From the NCBI GenBank assembly GCA_902782225.1, contig CACZMF010000004.1, forward strand, positions 1-64,000: a stretch of 64,000 nucleotides of DNA, given 5' to 3'. The translations under genes were made by a program, and so were the position numbers. Numbering within the stretch: position 1 is the first letter of the stretch; each line of letters opens with the position of its first letter. The notes under the pieces were generated by a model. It was not told the origin of the DNA and searched no databases. It saw only the letters and a program-made list of their open reading frames with translations. This document shows positions 42,224 to 49,425 of the stretch, piece by piece. The DNA is from an uncultured Bacteroidia bacterium. GTDB taxonomy: Bacteria; Bacteroidota; Bacteroidia; Bacteroidales; UBA932.

Positions 42224-43365
42224 CGTATTCCTTTAAGGCTGAAATCCACGGTGGTGTCGTAGTCGTTCCAGTTGCGCAGGTGGAGGGCCAGGTTGGTCTG
42301 GTCATAGACATTGCTGTACTGGGTGTCCTCGACGGTGCCGTCCTCCCAGAGGAGGTCTTTCCAGTGCACCTGGGCAAGGCATTCCTGCGCCTGCTCGAGG
42401 GTGAGGGTGCCGTCGTGGGCAGAAAGGTAGGCATCCGCAGTCTCGTAGCGCCACCAGCTCTTGCTGTGGGGGTTGCCGACGGCGATGTCGGGCACGGGGG
42501 AGTAGTACTTGTCGGAAAGCAGGTGGTTGGTCACGAGCATGTAATTCGCGGCCTCGTCCTTGCGGACTATCATAGTCTTCCAGCCGTCTTCCTTGTCGAA
42601 TTCGACCACCGCGCAGTCGCCTTTGGCATCGGCCACCATATAGTGGTAGCCGGAGCCTACCGCGGCGTCGTGGCGCACGTCAAGGGTTTCCAGCAGGTCC
42701 AGGGCCTCCTGCACAGTCGCGCAGCGGTCGAGCCAGAGGCGCATGATGATGGTGGTGCCGACATCGTGCTTTTCCGTGTCCTGCTGCGAGGCCTGGCGGG
42801 GAAGGGCCATGATGGAGGTGCAAAGGCCTTTTTCATTGATTCCGTCCACGGGCGCATAGATTGAAGCAAGGCAGCTCAGACGGGAGAAAAACGAGTCGGG
42901 AAGCTTGTCCAGGGAGTATCCGAAGTGGGACATGTCGCTCACCCCGATTGAAGCGTATCCCTTCTTGGGGCGGGAAATGGTCACCATTGTGGGATTCTTG
43001 AAGAAATCGTAATTGCGGCCGTACCAGAAGCCGTTCCCGTCGGCCTTCGCGGCCTGGAAACTGGTGCAGTTGAAGGTGGCTGTCTCGCCGTTCTCGTCGG
43101 CCACCTGGGCGCTCTTCATCTTGATGGGTATGCCTTTCCCGATGCGTCCGATGACGTAGTCGAGAAGCTCCGGGTTGGAATCGACGTCCTTTGCGATGAG
43201 GTCGTCCAGGTCGTATCCGGCCTTGTATTCCATCTTGTAGAGATAGGGATTGCCACCCACGGATTCGATGGTGGATATGGTGCGGATCTCCCCGCCCCAG
43301 ATGCAGGCGATGGCGATGAACAATGCGGCGAGGATGCCGATAAGCCAGGTGATTACTCTTTTCAT
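42220..43365 (-). CDS. membrane-anchored linear amide C-N hydrolase (choloylglycine hydrolase-like)
   Basis: 381 aa. A single N-terminal membrane helix (VITWLIGILAALFIAIACIW) is followed by an Ntn-hydrolase domain. The motif NCTSFQAAKADGNGFWYGRNYDF matches the choloylglycine/penicillin acylase family (CTSxxxxxxDGxxxxGRNxDF), making C100 the predicted nucleophile. IYAPVDGINEKGLCTSIMALP and GSGYHYMVADAKGDCAVVEFD are further family blocks. Family members cut amide bonds of bile salts, penicillin or N-acyl lipids. Normally the Cys becomes N-terminal; here about 99 residues precede it, so either propeptide removal or a variant is implied. The start at 43365 is supported by a TACTTTTG box. Confidence 0.85.
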   Translation of the reverse strand: MKRVITWLIGILAALFIAIACIWGGEIRTISTIESVGGNPYLYKMEYKAGYDLDDLIAKDVDSNPELLDYVIGRIGKGIPIKMKSAQVADENGETATFNCTSFQAAKADGNGFWYGRNYDFFKNPTMVTISRPKKGYASIGVSDMSHFGYSLDKLPDSFFSRLSCLASIYAPVDGINEKGLCTSIMALPRQASQQDTEKHDVGTTIIMRLWLDRCATVQEALDLLETLDVRHDAAVGSGYHYMVADAKGDCAVVEFDKEDGWKTMIVRKDEAANYMLVTNHLLSDKYYSPVPDIAVGNPHSKSWWRYETADAYLSAHDGTLTLEQAQECLAQVHWKDLLWEDGTVEDTQYSNVYDQTNLALHLRNWNDYDTTVDFSLKGIR

Positions 43366-43381
43366 ACAATTGGTATTTGGT

Positions 43382-43389
43382 GCAAAAGT
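43382..43389 (-). promoter_or_regulatory. -7 promoter box for the Ntn hydrolase gene
   Basis: Reverse-strand TACTTTTG, 16 nt upstream of the ATG at 43365. Confidence 0.55.
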
Positions 43390-43408
43390 AGTAATGCGAT
43401 GAAGGGCG

Positions 43409-45013
43409 TTATCGCTTGAACTCGAACCGTATGTCGGCAGGAATCTTTTCCAGTCCAAGTTTCAGGCAGTCGGCGTCGTAGTCGGTGCTGCGCTTGGAGT
43501 ATTGGGCCTCGAACTGCCCGGCAAATTCACTGTCGCCTGTGGCCTGGGTCTTGAGCACGAGGGCGGTGAGCTCGGAGAGGGCCGATTCCATCTTCTTGAA
43601 ATCCAGTGCGTACTGGCCGGAAGCCTTGCGCTGGAAAGCGCCTGCCTGGGCCAGGTAGTTGTAGATCATGATGTTGGCACGTCCCAGCGCGGAGCCTTCG
43701 CCAAAGCGCTCAGAGCGGAGCAGGGAAGCGAAGAAGGTGGCAAGAGCATCTTCCTTGGTGAAGATGTGGTGGATGTCGAAATGGTCCTGTAGCCTGCACA
43801 CAAGCAGGGTCCCGGCTGCATTTGCCTTCACTTCTTCGAATGTGGCGGCAGAAGTGCCGAGGGCCTCTTCCACGCTGCCCTTGCCGTTTACGGTTTCTTT
43901 CACGCCGAGGCCGTGGGCCACTTCACGGAACACGATGTTCCAGAAGAACGCGTCCGCGTTGAGGTGATCTGCATCGTTGGATTCCAGAAGGATTTCGCCG
44001 CAGGGGTTGACGATATGGTTGTATTTGGCGTTGATAATGTTCTCCAGAAGTATGGTGCGTGTGCCGCGGTCGCGCTGCACGTCGCTGTCGAAGGGCAGGT
44101 TCAGGGCGATCACCTTCACGCCGGCGTTGGCCTTGCCCGCATAGTAGAGGGCGTCGCAGGAGAAAATATTGGAGCCGGTGCCGGGCTGGAAGGTCTTGTA
44201 GGCAGGGTCGCCGGGGAGGTCTTCCTGGAACTCGCCGATACGGGACACATACTGCATCAGCTCATTGGTGCGGCCTTCTTTTTTCAGCAGCACGTATGCC
44301 TCGTATGAACGCTTGATGCCGAGCAGCTGGTCGTCGGTCACTTCGTTGGGACCGATCACCAGGTCCATCTTGCTGTCGTCCATGTCCAGCCATGCGATGG
44401 AACTCTCATAGTAGCTGTCGGTCTTCAGGGCTTCCGCCTTCTTCAGCAGATAAGCGGCCACGCTGGGCTTGATGGTGATGTCTGCAGCAGCCTTCATGTA
44501 GTTGCCTATCTTGTCGATACGCTCCTTGTAGGCGTCGTGGTACCAGACAGCCTCCAGGGAACCGTCGGCGGCGCGGCGGACGAGGGTGTAGGGGCTGTTC
44601 TTGTCGGGGTTGTTCCAGGCGTCGAACTCTTCCATGGTCATGTCGGCAGGGTAGAAGCCTGCGCCGGGAAGACGGTCGGCATAGCCCTCGACGAAGGACT
44701 TGCCGGTGGCACGGTCCCAGGGGCCGTAGTTGATTTCTGCGAAAGTCTTCTGCACGGGGTCGGTGATGCCGTCCAGCAGGGCCTGCTTGTCGCCGAAGTA
44801 CTGCTGCCAGTAGATGGCATCCACTTCGTCGGCCGCGAAGCGGTAGAGGTTGAGGACCTCCTTGCCGTTGTCGGTGATGCCGCTCAGGTCCGGGGTTTCT
44901 ATGGTCACGACGGCGTAGTCCGCTACGCTGCGGGTGAACGGAGATTTGGGTGATTCATTGCAAGATACCGCTGCCAGAACCGTGAGGGCAGCGAAGATGG
45001 AAAACTTTTTCAT
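43409..45013 (-). CDS. M49-like (dipeptidyl-peptidase III family) lipoprotein, altered zinc motif
   Basis: 534 aa. SPII signal with lipobox AVSC18. The body matches Bacteroidota Zn-dependent M49-like hydrolases (LYRFAADEVDAIYWQQYFGD, YGPWDRATGKSFVEGYADRLPGAGFYPADMTMEEFDAW, IALNLPFDSDVQRDRGTRTILLENIINAKYNHIVNP). At the zinc site HExxHGLG is replaced by R363-EVAH367-GLG and the downstream EExKAD by EEVKAN (393-398). One of the His ligands is therefore missing. The protein may be inactive or use another metal arrangement. It is 4 nt downstream of the AspT-type transporter gene. Confidence 0.82.
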   Translation of the reverse strand: MKKFSIFAALTVLAAVSCNESPKSPFTRSVADYAVVTIETPDLSGITDNGKEVLNLYRFAADEVDAIYWQQYFGDKQALLDGITDPVQKTFAEINYGPWDRATGKSFVEGYADRLPGAGFYPADMTMEEFDAWNNPDKNSPYTLVRRAADGSLEAVWYHDAYKERIDKIGNYMKAAADITIKPSVAAYLLKKAEALKTDSYYESSIAWLDMDDSKMDLVIGPNEVTDDQLLGIKRSYEAYVLLKKEGRTNELMQYVSRIGEFQEDLPGDPAYKTFQPGTGSNIFSCDALYYAGKANAGVKVIALNLPFDSDVQRDRGTRTILLENIINAKYNHIVNPCGEILLESNDADHLNADAFFWNIVFREVAHGLGVKETVNGKGSVEEALGTSAATFEEVKANAAGTLLVCRLQDHFDIHHIFTKEDALATFFASLLRSERFGEGSALGRANIMIYNYLAQAGAFQRKASGQYALDFKKMESALSELTALVLKTQATGDSEFAGQFEAQYSKRSTDYDADCLKLGLEKIPADIRFEFKR

Positions 45014-45017
45014 ATTG

Positions 45018-46691
45018 TCAAAGCATTATCATTATCATAACCTGTGCGGCCACGACCCTGAGAAACATCGTCAGAGGGTAGACCGTTGCGTAATTCACGG
45101 CGATACGGCCGCTCCCGTACATCTGCTCGGAGAAGGACAGAAGTGCCGGGTCGGTAGTGCCTCCGGCAAGCAGACCGCATATTTTGAAGAAATCAAGTTT
45201 CAGTATCCATCTGGCGGCCAGGGCGGTCAGGAACATCGGGACCACGGTGATGAACGCACCGTAGAGCACCCACATGTAACCCCCTTCCACCAGGGAGGAA
45301 ACGAAAGTCTTTCCGGCGCCGAGGCCGACGGCGGCCATAAACAGGGAAATGCCGATTTCGCGTATCATAAGATTGGCGCTCAGGGCAGTGTAGGTGGTGA
45401 TCCTCAGCTTCGGACCGAAATGTCCAAGCAGGATGGCCACGATCAGCGGACCGCCGGCAAGGCCGAGCTTCAGCGGCTGGGGCATTGACGGGAAGCGTAT
45501 GGGGAGCATTCCCAGGGCAATTCCGAGGGCGATCCCGAAGAATATGGGAATCAGGTTGGGCTTGTGGAGCGATTCCGGCTCGTTGCCCACCAGCTCGGCA
45601 AGCCGCTGGATTCCGTCGTCGAAACCGACGACCTTCATGCTGTCGCCCACCTGGAGGATCAGGTCTGCATCTGCCTGCAGGTCCACTCCGGCGCGCATGA
45701 TGCGGGTCACGGTGACACCGTACTTCCTGCGTATGTCGAGTTTGCGCAGGCTCTTGCCGGTGATGGAAGATTTGGTGATGGAAAGGCGTCCGGACACCAG
45801 CTTGGTGCCGCTCTGCCGCCATTCGTTCATATCCACCGGCATGTCCTCGCCGAATATGATGCGGACCTTGTCTTTGTGCTGTATGTCGGTCACTATCAGC
45901 AGCATGTCTCCTTCCTGAAGGGGAAGGCCCAGATCGGGGAAGAAGACCTTGTCGCCCCGTTTCATCCTGGCCACCACCAGATGGTCGGAATTCTCTTCGC
46001 CCACGATATCGTGGAGGGTCTTTCCGAAGAGGGCGGGATTCTCCACCCTGCAGGCAAGACGATAGGCGCTGGCCTCGTCGCCTTCCGACTTGGAGGCCTG
46101 CTGTTTTTCCTTGTCGATGTTGACCTTGAAAAGGGCTTTGGAAAGCAGCAGGACGCCGATTGCGCCCAGCACGCCAAGGGGATAGGCCACGGCGTAGGCG
46201 GATGCTATGCCTGTGGAAGCTGCCGTGATTTCGTCTGAAGCTCCGGCTGCGTTGGAGAGCGTCTGCTGCGCTGCACCGAGTCCTGGCGTGTTGGTGACGG
46301 CTCCCGACATGATGCCGGTCATTATTCCCAGGTTCTCACCGCTGACCAGATGGATGACATAGGTGGTGATGACTGCGAGCAGCACCATGCCCAGGGCCAG
46401 CATGTTCATCGGCAGCCCGTCCTTCCTGAAGGAATGGAAGAAGCCGGGACCGACCTGGAGCCCGATTGCGAACACGAACAGTATCAGTCCGAAATCCTTG
46501 ATGAAAGACAGCATTACGGGATTGATGCGGAGGCCGAAATGGCCTAGCAGGATGCCCATGAACAGAATCCACGTTGTGCCGAGGGAGATGCCCTTGATCT
46601 TGAATTTGCCGAGGCACAGGCCCGAGGCGATGACTATGGCCAGGATGAAAATGGCGCCGGCAGTATCTCTTTGCGTTAACAGGTTCAACAT
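45018..46691 (-). CDS. AspT/YidE-type transporter with RCK_C domains
   Basis: 557 aa. Two halves of about five or six membrane helices (AGAIFILAIVIASGLCLGKFKIKGISLGTTWILFMGILLGHFGL; NLIPIFFGIALGIALGMLPI...LGLAGGPLIVAILLGHFGP) flank two TrkA-C (RCK_C) domains (about residues 190-370: PALFGKTLHDIVGEENSDHLVVARM, LQEGDMLLIVTDIQHKDKVRIIFGEDM). This is the aspartate:alanine exchanger (AAE) family; substrate unknown. The ATG at 46691 (MLNLLTQRD) sits 8 nt after a TACCTTTG box; the longer frame upstream crosses the promoter. Confidence 0.9.
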   Translation of the reverse strand: MLNLLTQRDTAGAIFILAIVIASGLCLGKFKIKGISLGTTWILFMGILLGHFGLRINPVMLSFIKDFGLILFVFAIGLQVGPGFFHSFRKDGLPMNMLALGMVLLAVITTYVIHLVSGENLGIMTGIMSGAVTNTPGLGAAQQTLSNAAGASDEITAASTGIASAYAVAYPLGVLGAIGVLLLSKALFKVNIDKEKQQASKSEGDEASAYRLACRVENPALFGKTLHDIVGEENSDHLVVARMKRGDKVFFPDLGLPLQEGDMLLIVTDIQHKDKVRIIFGEDMPVDMNEWRQSGTKLVSGRLSITKSSITGKSLRKLDIRRKYGVTVTRIMRAGVDLQADADLILQVGDSMKVVGFDDGIQRLAELVGNEPESLHKPNLIPIFFGIALGIALGMLPIRFPSMPQPLKLGLAGGPLIVAILLGHFGPKLRITTYTALSANLMIREIGISLFMAAVGLGAGKTFVSSLVEGGYMWVLYGAFITVVPMFLTALAARWILKLDFFKICGLLAGGTTDPALLSFSEQMYGSGRIAVNYATVYPLTMFLRVVAAQVMIMIML

Positions 46692-46699
46692 ATCGGCCG

Positions 46700-46707
46700 C
46701 AAAGGTA
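46700..46707 (-). promoter_or_regulatory. -7 promoter box for the AspT-type transporter
   Basis: Reverse-strand TACCTTTG, 8 nt from the ATG at 46691. Confidence 0.6.
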
Positions 46708-46777
46708 GTGAGAAAAAGCGTGATTTTAAACTGAAAAAAGCTTATATTAGCAAGAAAAATCAAGTACAGTTCATTTT

Positions 46778-46949
46778 ATGAAAAAGAATCTCTTCAATAT
46801 TGTCGCTCTTTTGGTGCTGCCCCTGCTTCTGGCGGCTTCGGCGGCGTCCTGAAGAATGCATCCATCGGAGTGGCGTCCGCATAGTCTATCGCGCGGAGGA
46901 AAGCGGACTCGGCTCCACCAAATACACAGTGGTCAGTCTGGACGACTGA
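46778..46949 (+). pseudogene. frameshifted small secreted-protein gene
   Basis: ATG 46778 encodes MKKNLFNIVALLVLPLLLAASAAS, a good signal sequence, then hits TGA at 46850. The +1 frame from about 46848 continues EECIHRSGVRIVYRAEESGLGSTKYTVVSLDD and stops at 46949, 6 nt before the convergent regulator stop. The two halves together make a typical 55-60-residue exported protein, so I read this as a one-base frameshift in the genome or the assembly. Alternatively only the 24-residue peptide is made. The family is unknown. Confidence 0.45.
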
Positions 46950-46955
46950 GCGGCT

Positions 46956-47879
46956 CTATAATTTGACATACCCATTCCGGACCTGGCTTTCCAGCAGGGG
47001 CCCGGGGATGATTTGCCTCACTGCATCGACCACGGCGTTGACCTTCGCTTCATGGATGTAGTCCTTCCGGATGACGAGAGAGACGGTGCGTCCCGGCACA
47101 GGATCGACTATGGGTCTCAGGCAGGTCTGCTGGCTGAACAGGATCATTTTCGTGTGCGTCTCGGGGATTATGGTGATGCCTCCGTTGTCGTTCACTACCT
47201 GTATCAGGGTGCCCACGCGCCCGCCTTCGAAGAACTGTTCGTAGGTGAAGCGTCCTTCTCTCAGGTCGGAGGAGTCCATCTGCCTGAGGCCGCCGCGTAT
47301 GATCCAGACGCCCCGGCCGGGCATCGAGCGGGCTTTGATGCTTTCCTCCGAGTAGGCAGGGTTGTCCGGCGACACGTAAGCAAGGAAACTTTCGTGGTAG
47401 AGGGGGATTTCAAGGAAATCCGCATCATTCACCGGCTCAGCCAGGATGCCCATGTCCACTTCCGCCTTCCTGAGTTTGTCCTTGATCGTGGCGGTGAGCA
47501 TTTCCTCGGTCTGCATGGAAACTGCCGGGTACGCCTGCCCTATATGCTTGAACAGGCCCGGAATCAGCACCGGGGCCACCGTGGATATCAAGGCTATCCT
47601 GAGCGGCCCGGAAAGCAATTCCTTTTCCGATTTCGTGATCAGCGGAATCTGCTCCACGTTATAGACCGCCACCCTGGCCTGGTCTATCACCTTGCGGCCA
47701 ATTTCGGTGGGGGAGACGGGATGGGCGTCCCTGTCGAAGATCAGGGAGTCAAGCTCTTCTTCCAACTTCTTGACCATCAGGCTCAAAGTGGACTGTGTCA
47801 GGCCGCAGGCCTCGGCGGCCTTCCCGAAATGCCGGTACTGGTCGATGGCAATGATGTAGCGCAGTTGTTGCAGTGTCAT
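46956..47879 (-). CDS. LysR-type regulator, OxyR-like but without the peroxidatic Cys
   Basis: 307 aa. N-terminal HTH (MTLQQLRYIIAIDQYRHFGKAAEACGLTQSTLSLMVKKLEEEL) is close to Bacteroides-type OxyR, and the effector domain aligns through GILAEPV, YVSPDNPAY and IIPETHT. In OxyR the redox Cys lies in a GHCLRDQ motif; here residues 196-201 are GGLRQM, so the Cys is replaced by Gly197. Only C25 and C253 remain. It therefore cannot sense peroxide by the standard disulfide. Divergent from trkH across a region with paired TATCTTTG boxes and dyads. ATG 47879 begins at the conserved MTLQQL. Confidence 0.88.
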   Translation of the reverse strand: MTLQQLRYIIAIDQYRHFGKAAEACGLTQSTLSLMVKKLEEELDSLIFDRDAHPVSPTEIGRKVIDQARVAVYNVEQIPLITKSEKELLSGPLRIALISTVAPVLIPGLFKHIGQAYPAVSMQTEEMLTATIKDKLRKAEVDMGILAEPVNDADFLEIPLYHESFLAYVSPDNPAYSEESIKARSMPGRGVWIIRGGLRQMDSSDLREGRFTYEQFFEGGRVGTLIQVVNDNGGITIIPETHTKMILFSQQTCLRPIVDPVPGRTVSLVIRKDYIHEAKVNAVVDAVRQIIPGPLLESQVRNGYVKL

Positions 47880-47890
47880 TGGATTCTCGA

Positions 47891-47933
47891 TTGATTTTAT
47901 CAATGCAAAGATAAATATTTTTGTGTTGATAAA
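47891..47933. promoter_or_regulatory. cluster of ATCAA/GATAAA inverted repeats between the LysR gene and trkH
   Basis: TTGAT-TTT-ATCAA (47891-47903), TTTATC-N8-GATAAA (47896-47915) and a further TTGATAAA (47926-47933) overlap. LysR regulators typically bind such interrupted dyads next to their own gene, so this is a candidate autoregulatory operator covering the LysR promoter. Confidence 0.55.
47906..47913 (-). promoter_or_regulatory. -7 promoter box for the LysR-type gene
   Basis: Reverse-strand TATCTTTG, 26 nt upstream of the LysR ATG and embedded in the dyad cluster. Confidence 0.55.
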
Positions 47934-47948
47934 TGAGAAACGCTGCAA

Positions 47949-47956
47949 TATCTTTG
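47949..47956 (+). promoter_or_regulatory. -7 promoter box for trkH
   Basis: TATCTTTG, the same octamer as the opposing LysR promoter, 20 nt before the trkH ATG. Confidence 0.55.
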
Positions 47957-47976
47957 CAACTTCAGAATGGAAAGCC

Positions 47977-49422
47977 ATGAATTGGAAGATTATCATCTGG
48001 TACACCGGAGTGTCGCTTCTCCTTGTCGCTGGTCTTATGGCCGTGTCGGGAGTCATTGCTTTCTGTACCCCGGGAGACGACAGCAGGTCTGCATTGCTGC
48101 TGTCGGCCATACTCACCGGAATGGTGGGCTTTTATCCGCTCATCTTCGTTAGGAGAGGCGGCCATATGAGTTTCCGGGAGGGCAACTGCATCGTCGTGGG
48201 GGCCTGGACCCTGGCCTGCATCTTCGGGATGCTTCCCTTCCTTTTCTGGGGTGGGGAGTTTACTCTTCTGAATGCCTTTTTCGAAAGCGTCTCCGGCTTC
48301 ACAACCACCGGCGCCTCCATCCTGAACGACATCGAGGCGCTCCCGCGCGGCCTGCAGTTCTGGCGGATTTCAACTGCCTGGGTGGGAGGAATCGGCATCG
48401 TGACGCTTTTCTCCATGCTGACCGCAGGCACCGACAAGTCCACCCTATCGGGCGCCGAAATATCCAGCCTGGCCCGCGACACCTTCTCCGGGGAGAGGAA
48501 CGGCCGCTTTGCCAGCAGGATGCTGCTTACATATATCCTGCTGACGATGGTCACTTTCTTTTCCCTCAAGCTCACCGGAATGGGCTGGTTCGACGCTGCG
48601 ACCAACGCCATGTCCGCCTGCAGCACCTGCGGGTTCTGCACCCGCAACACCAGCATTGCGTTCTACGCCAACCCGGCCGCGGAAATAGTGCTGACGGTGG
48701 CTATGCTTGCAGCCGGGGTGCATTTCGGCATCCTGTTCCTTGCAATACTTAAAGGGCGTTTCAAACTTATCGGCCGGTCGGAGGTCATCAAAGTCTTCAT
48801 TTCCCTGGTGCTGGTGGCCATCGTCATCGTGACCGTGGACCTGGTGGCAAACGGCCATTATGCATCTTTCTGGGTGGCCCTGAGGGATGCATCCTTCCAG
48901 GTGGCGTCCATTTCCACGACCACCGGTTTCGCCACGCAGGACACGACTCTGTGGCCGCCGCTGAGCATGGCGACCCTGATCATCTGCTCGCTTGTCTGCG
49001 GTTGCAGCGGCTCCACGTCGGGAGGCATCAAGGTGGACCGGGCCATCCTGGCCGCCAAGGGGATACACCGGAAAGTGAAGCTGACGGTGGCTCCGAATGC
49101 AGTTTTTCTTGTGCGCGTGGACGGGAAGGCGAAGAGCGAGGAGCAGGTCAGCGACGCTTTCGGCTACATTTTCTGCTACCTGCTGATCGTGGTTGTTTTT
49201 GCGGCGGTGAACATAGCTTTCGGCCTGGATTTCACCACGGGCGTGACCGCTTCCATCGCGTGTATCGGCAACGTTGGGCCCGGCTTCGGGGAAGTCGGCT
49301 CCATGTCGAACTATGCGGCGTTCCCTGCCGTGCTGAAACTGACCAGCCTTCTGGAAATGCTCATCGGCCGCCTGGAGATTTTCCCGGTGCTGTACCTGCT
49401 GCGCTCCGCCTCGGCGAGGTGA
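47977..49422 (+). CDS. trkH: TrkH family potassium uptake protein
   Basis: 481 aa membrane protein with four pore loops: FESVSGFTTTGASIL, MSACSTCGFCTRN, ASISTTTGFATQD and ASIACIGNVGPGFGEV, each carrying the filter glycine. The second loop is unusually Cys-rich (CSTCGFC). TrkH moves potassium and needs the cytosolic NAD-binding TrkA; a trkA gene is 5.7 kb downstream. ATG 47977 (MNWKIIIWYTG) lies 20 nt after a TATCTTTG box. It is convergent with the flavocytochrome gene. Confidence 0.93.
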   Translation: MNWKIIIWYTGVSLLLVAGLMAVSGVIAFCTPGDDSRSALLLSAILTGMVGFYPLIFVRRGGHMSFREGNCIVVGAWTLACIFGMLPFLFWGGEFTLLNAFFESVSGFTTTGASILNDIEALPRGLQFWRISTAWVGGIGIVTLFSMLTAGTDKSTLSGAEISSLARDTFSGERNGRFASRMLLTYILLTMVTFFSLKLTGMGWFDAATNAMSACSTCGFCTRNTSIAFYANPAAEIVLTVAMLAAGVHFGILFLAILKGRFKLIGRSEVIKVFISLVLVAIVIVTVDLVANGHYASFWVALRDASFQVASISTTTGFATQDTTLWPPLSMATLIICSLVCGCSGSTSGGIKVDRAILAAKGIHRKVKLTVAPNAVFLVRVDGKAKSEEQVSDAFGYIFCYLLIVVVFAAVNIAFGLDFTTGVTASIACIGNVGPGFGEVGSMSNYAAFPAVLKLTSLLEMLIGRLEIFPVLYLLRSASAR

Positions 49423-49425
49423 TTC

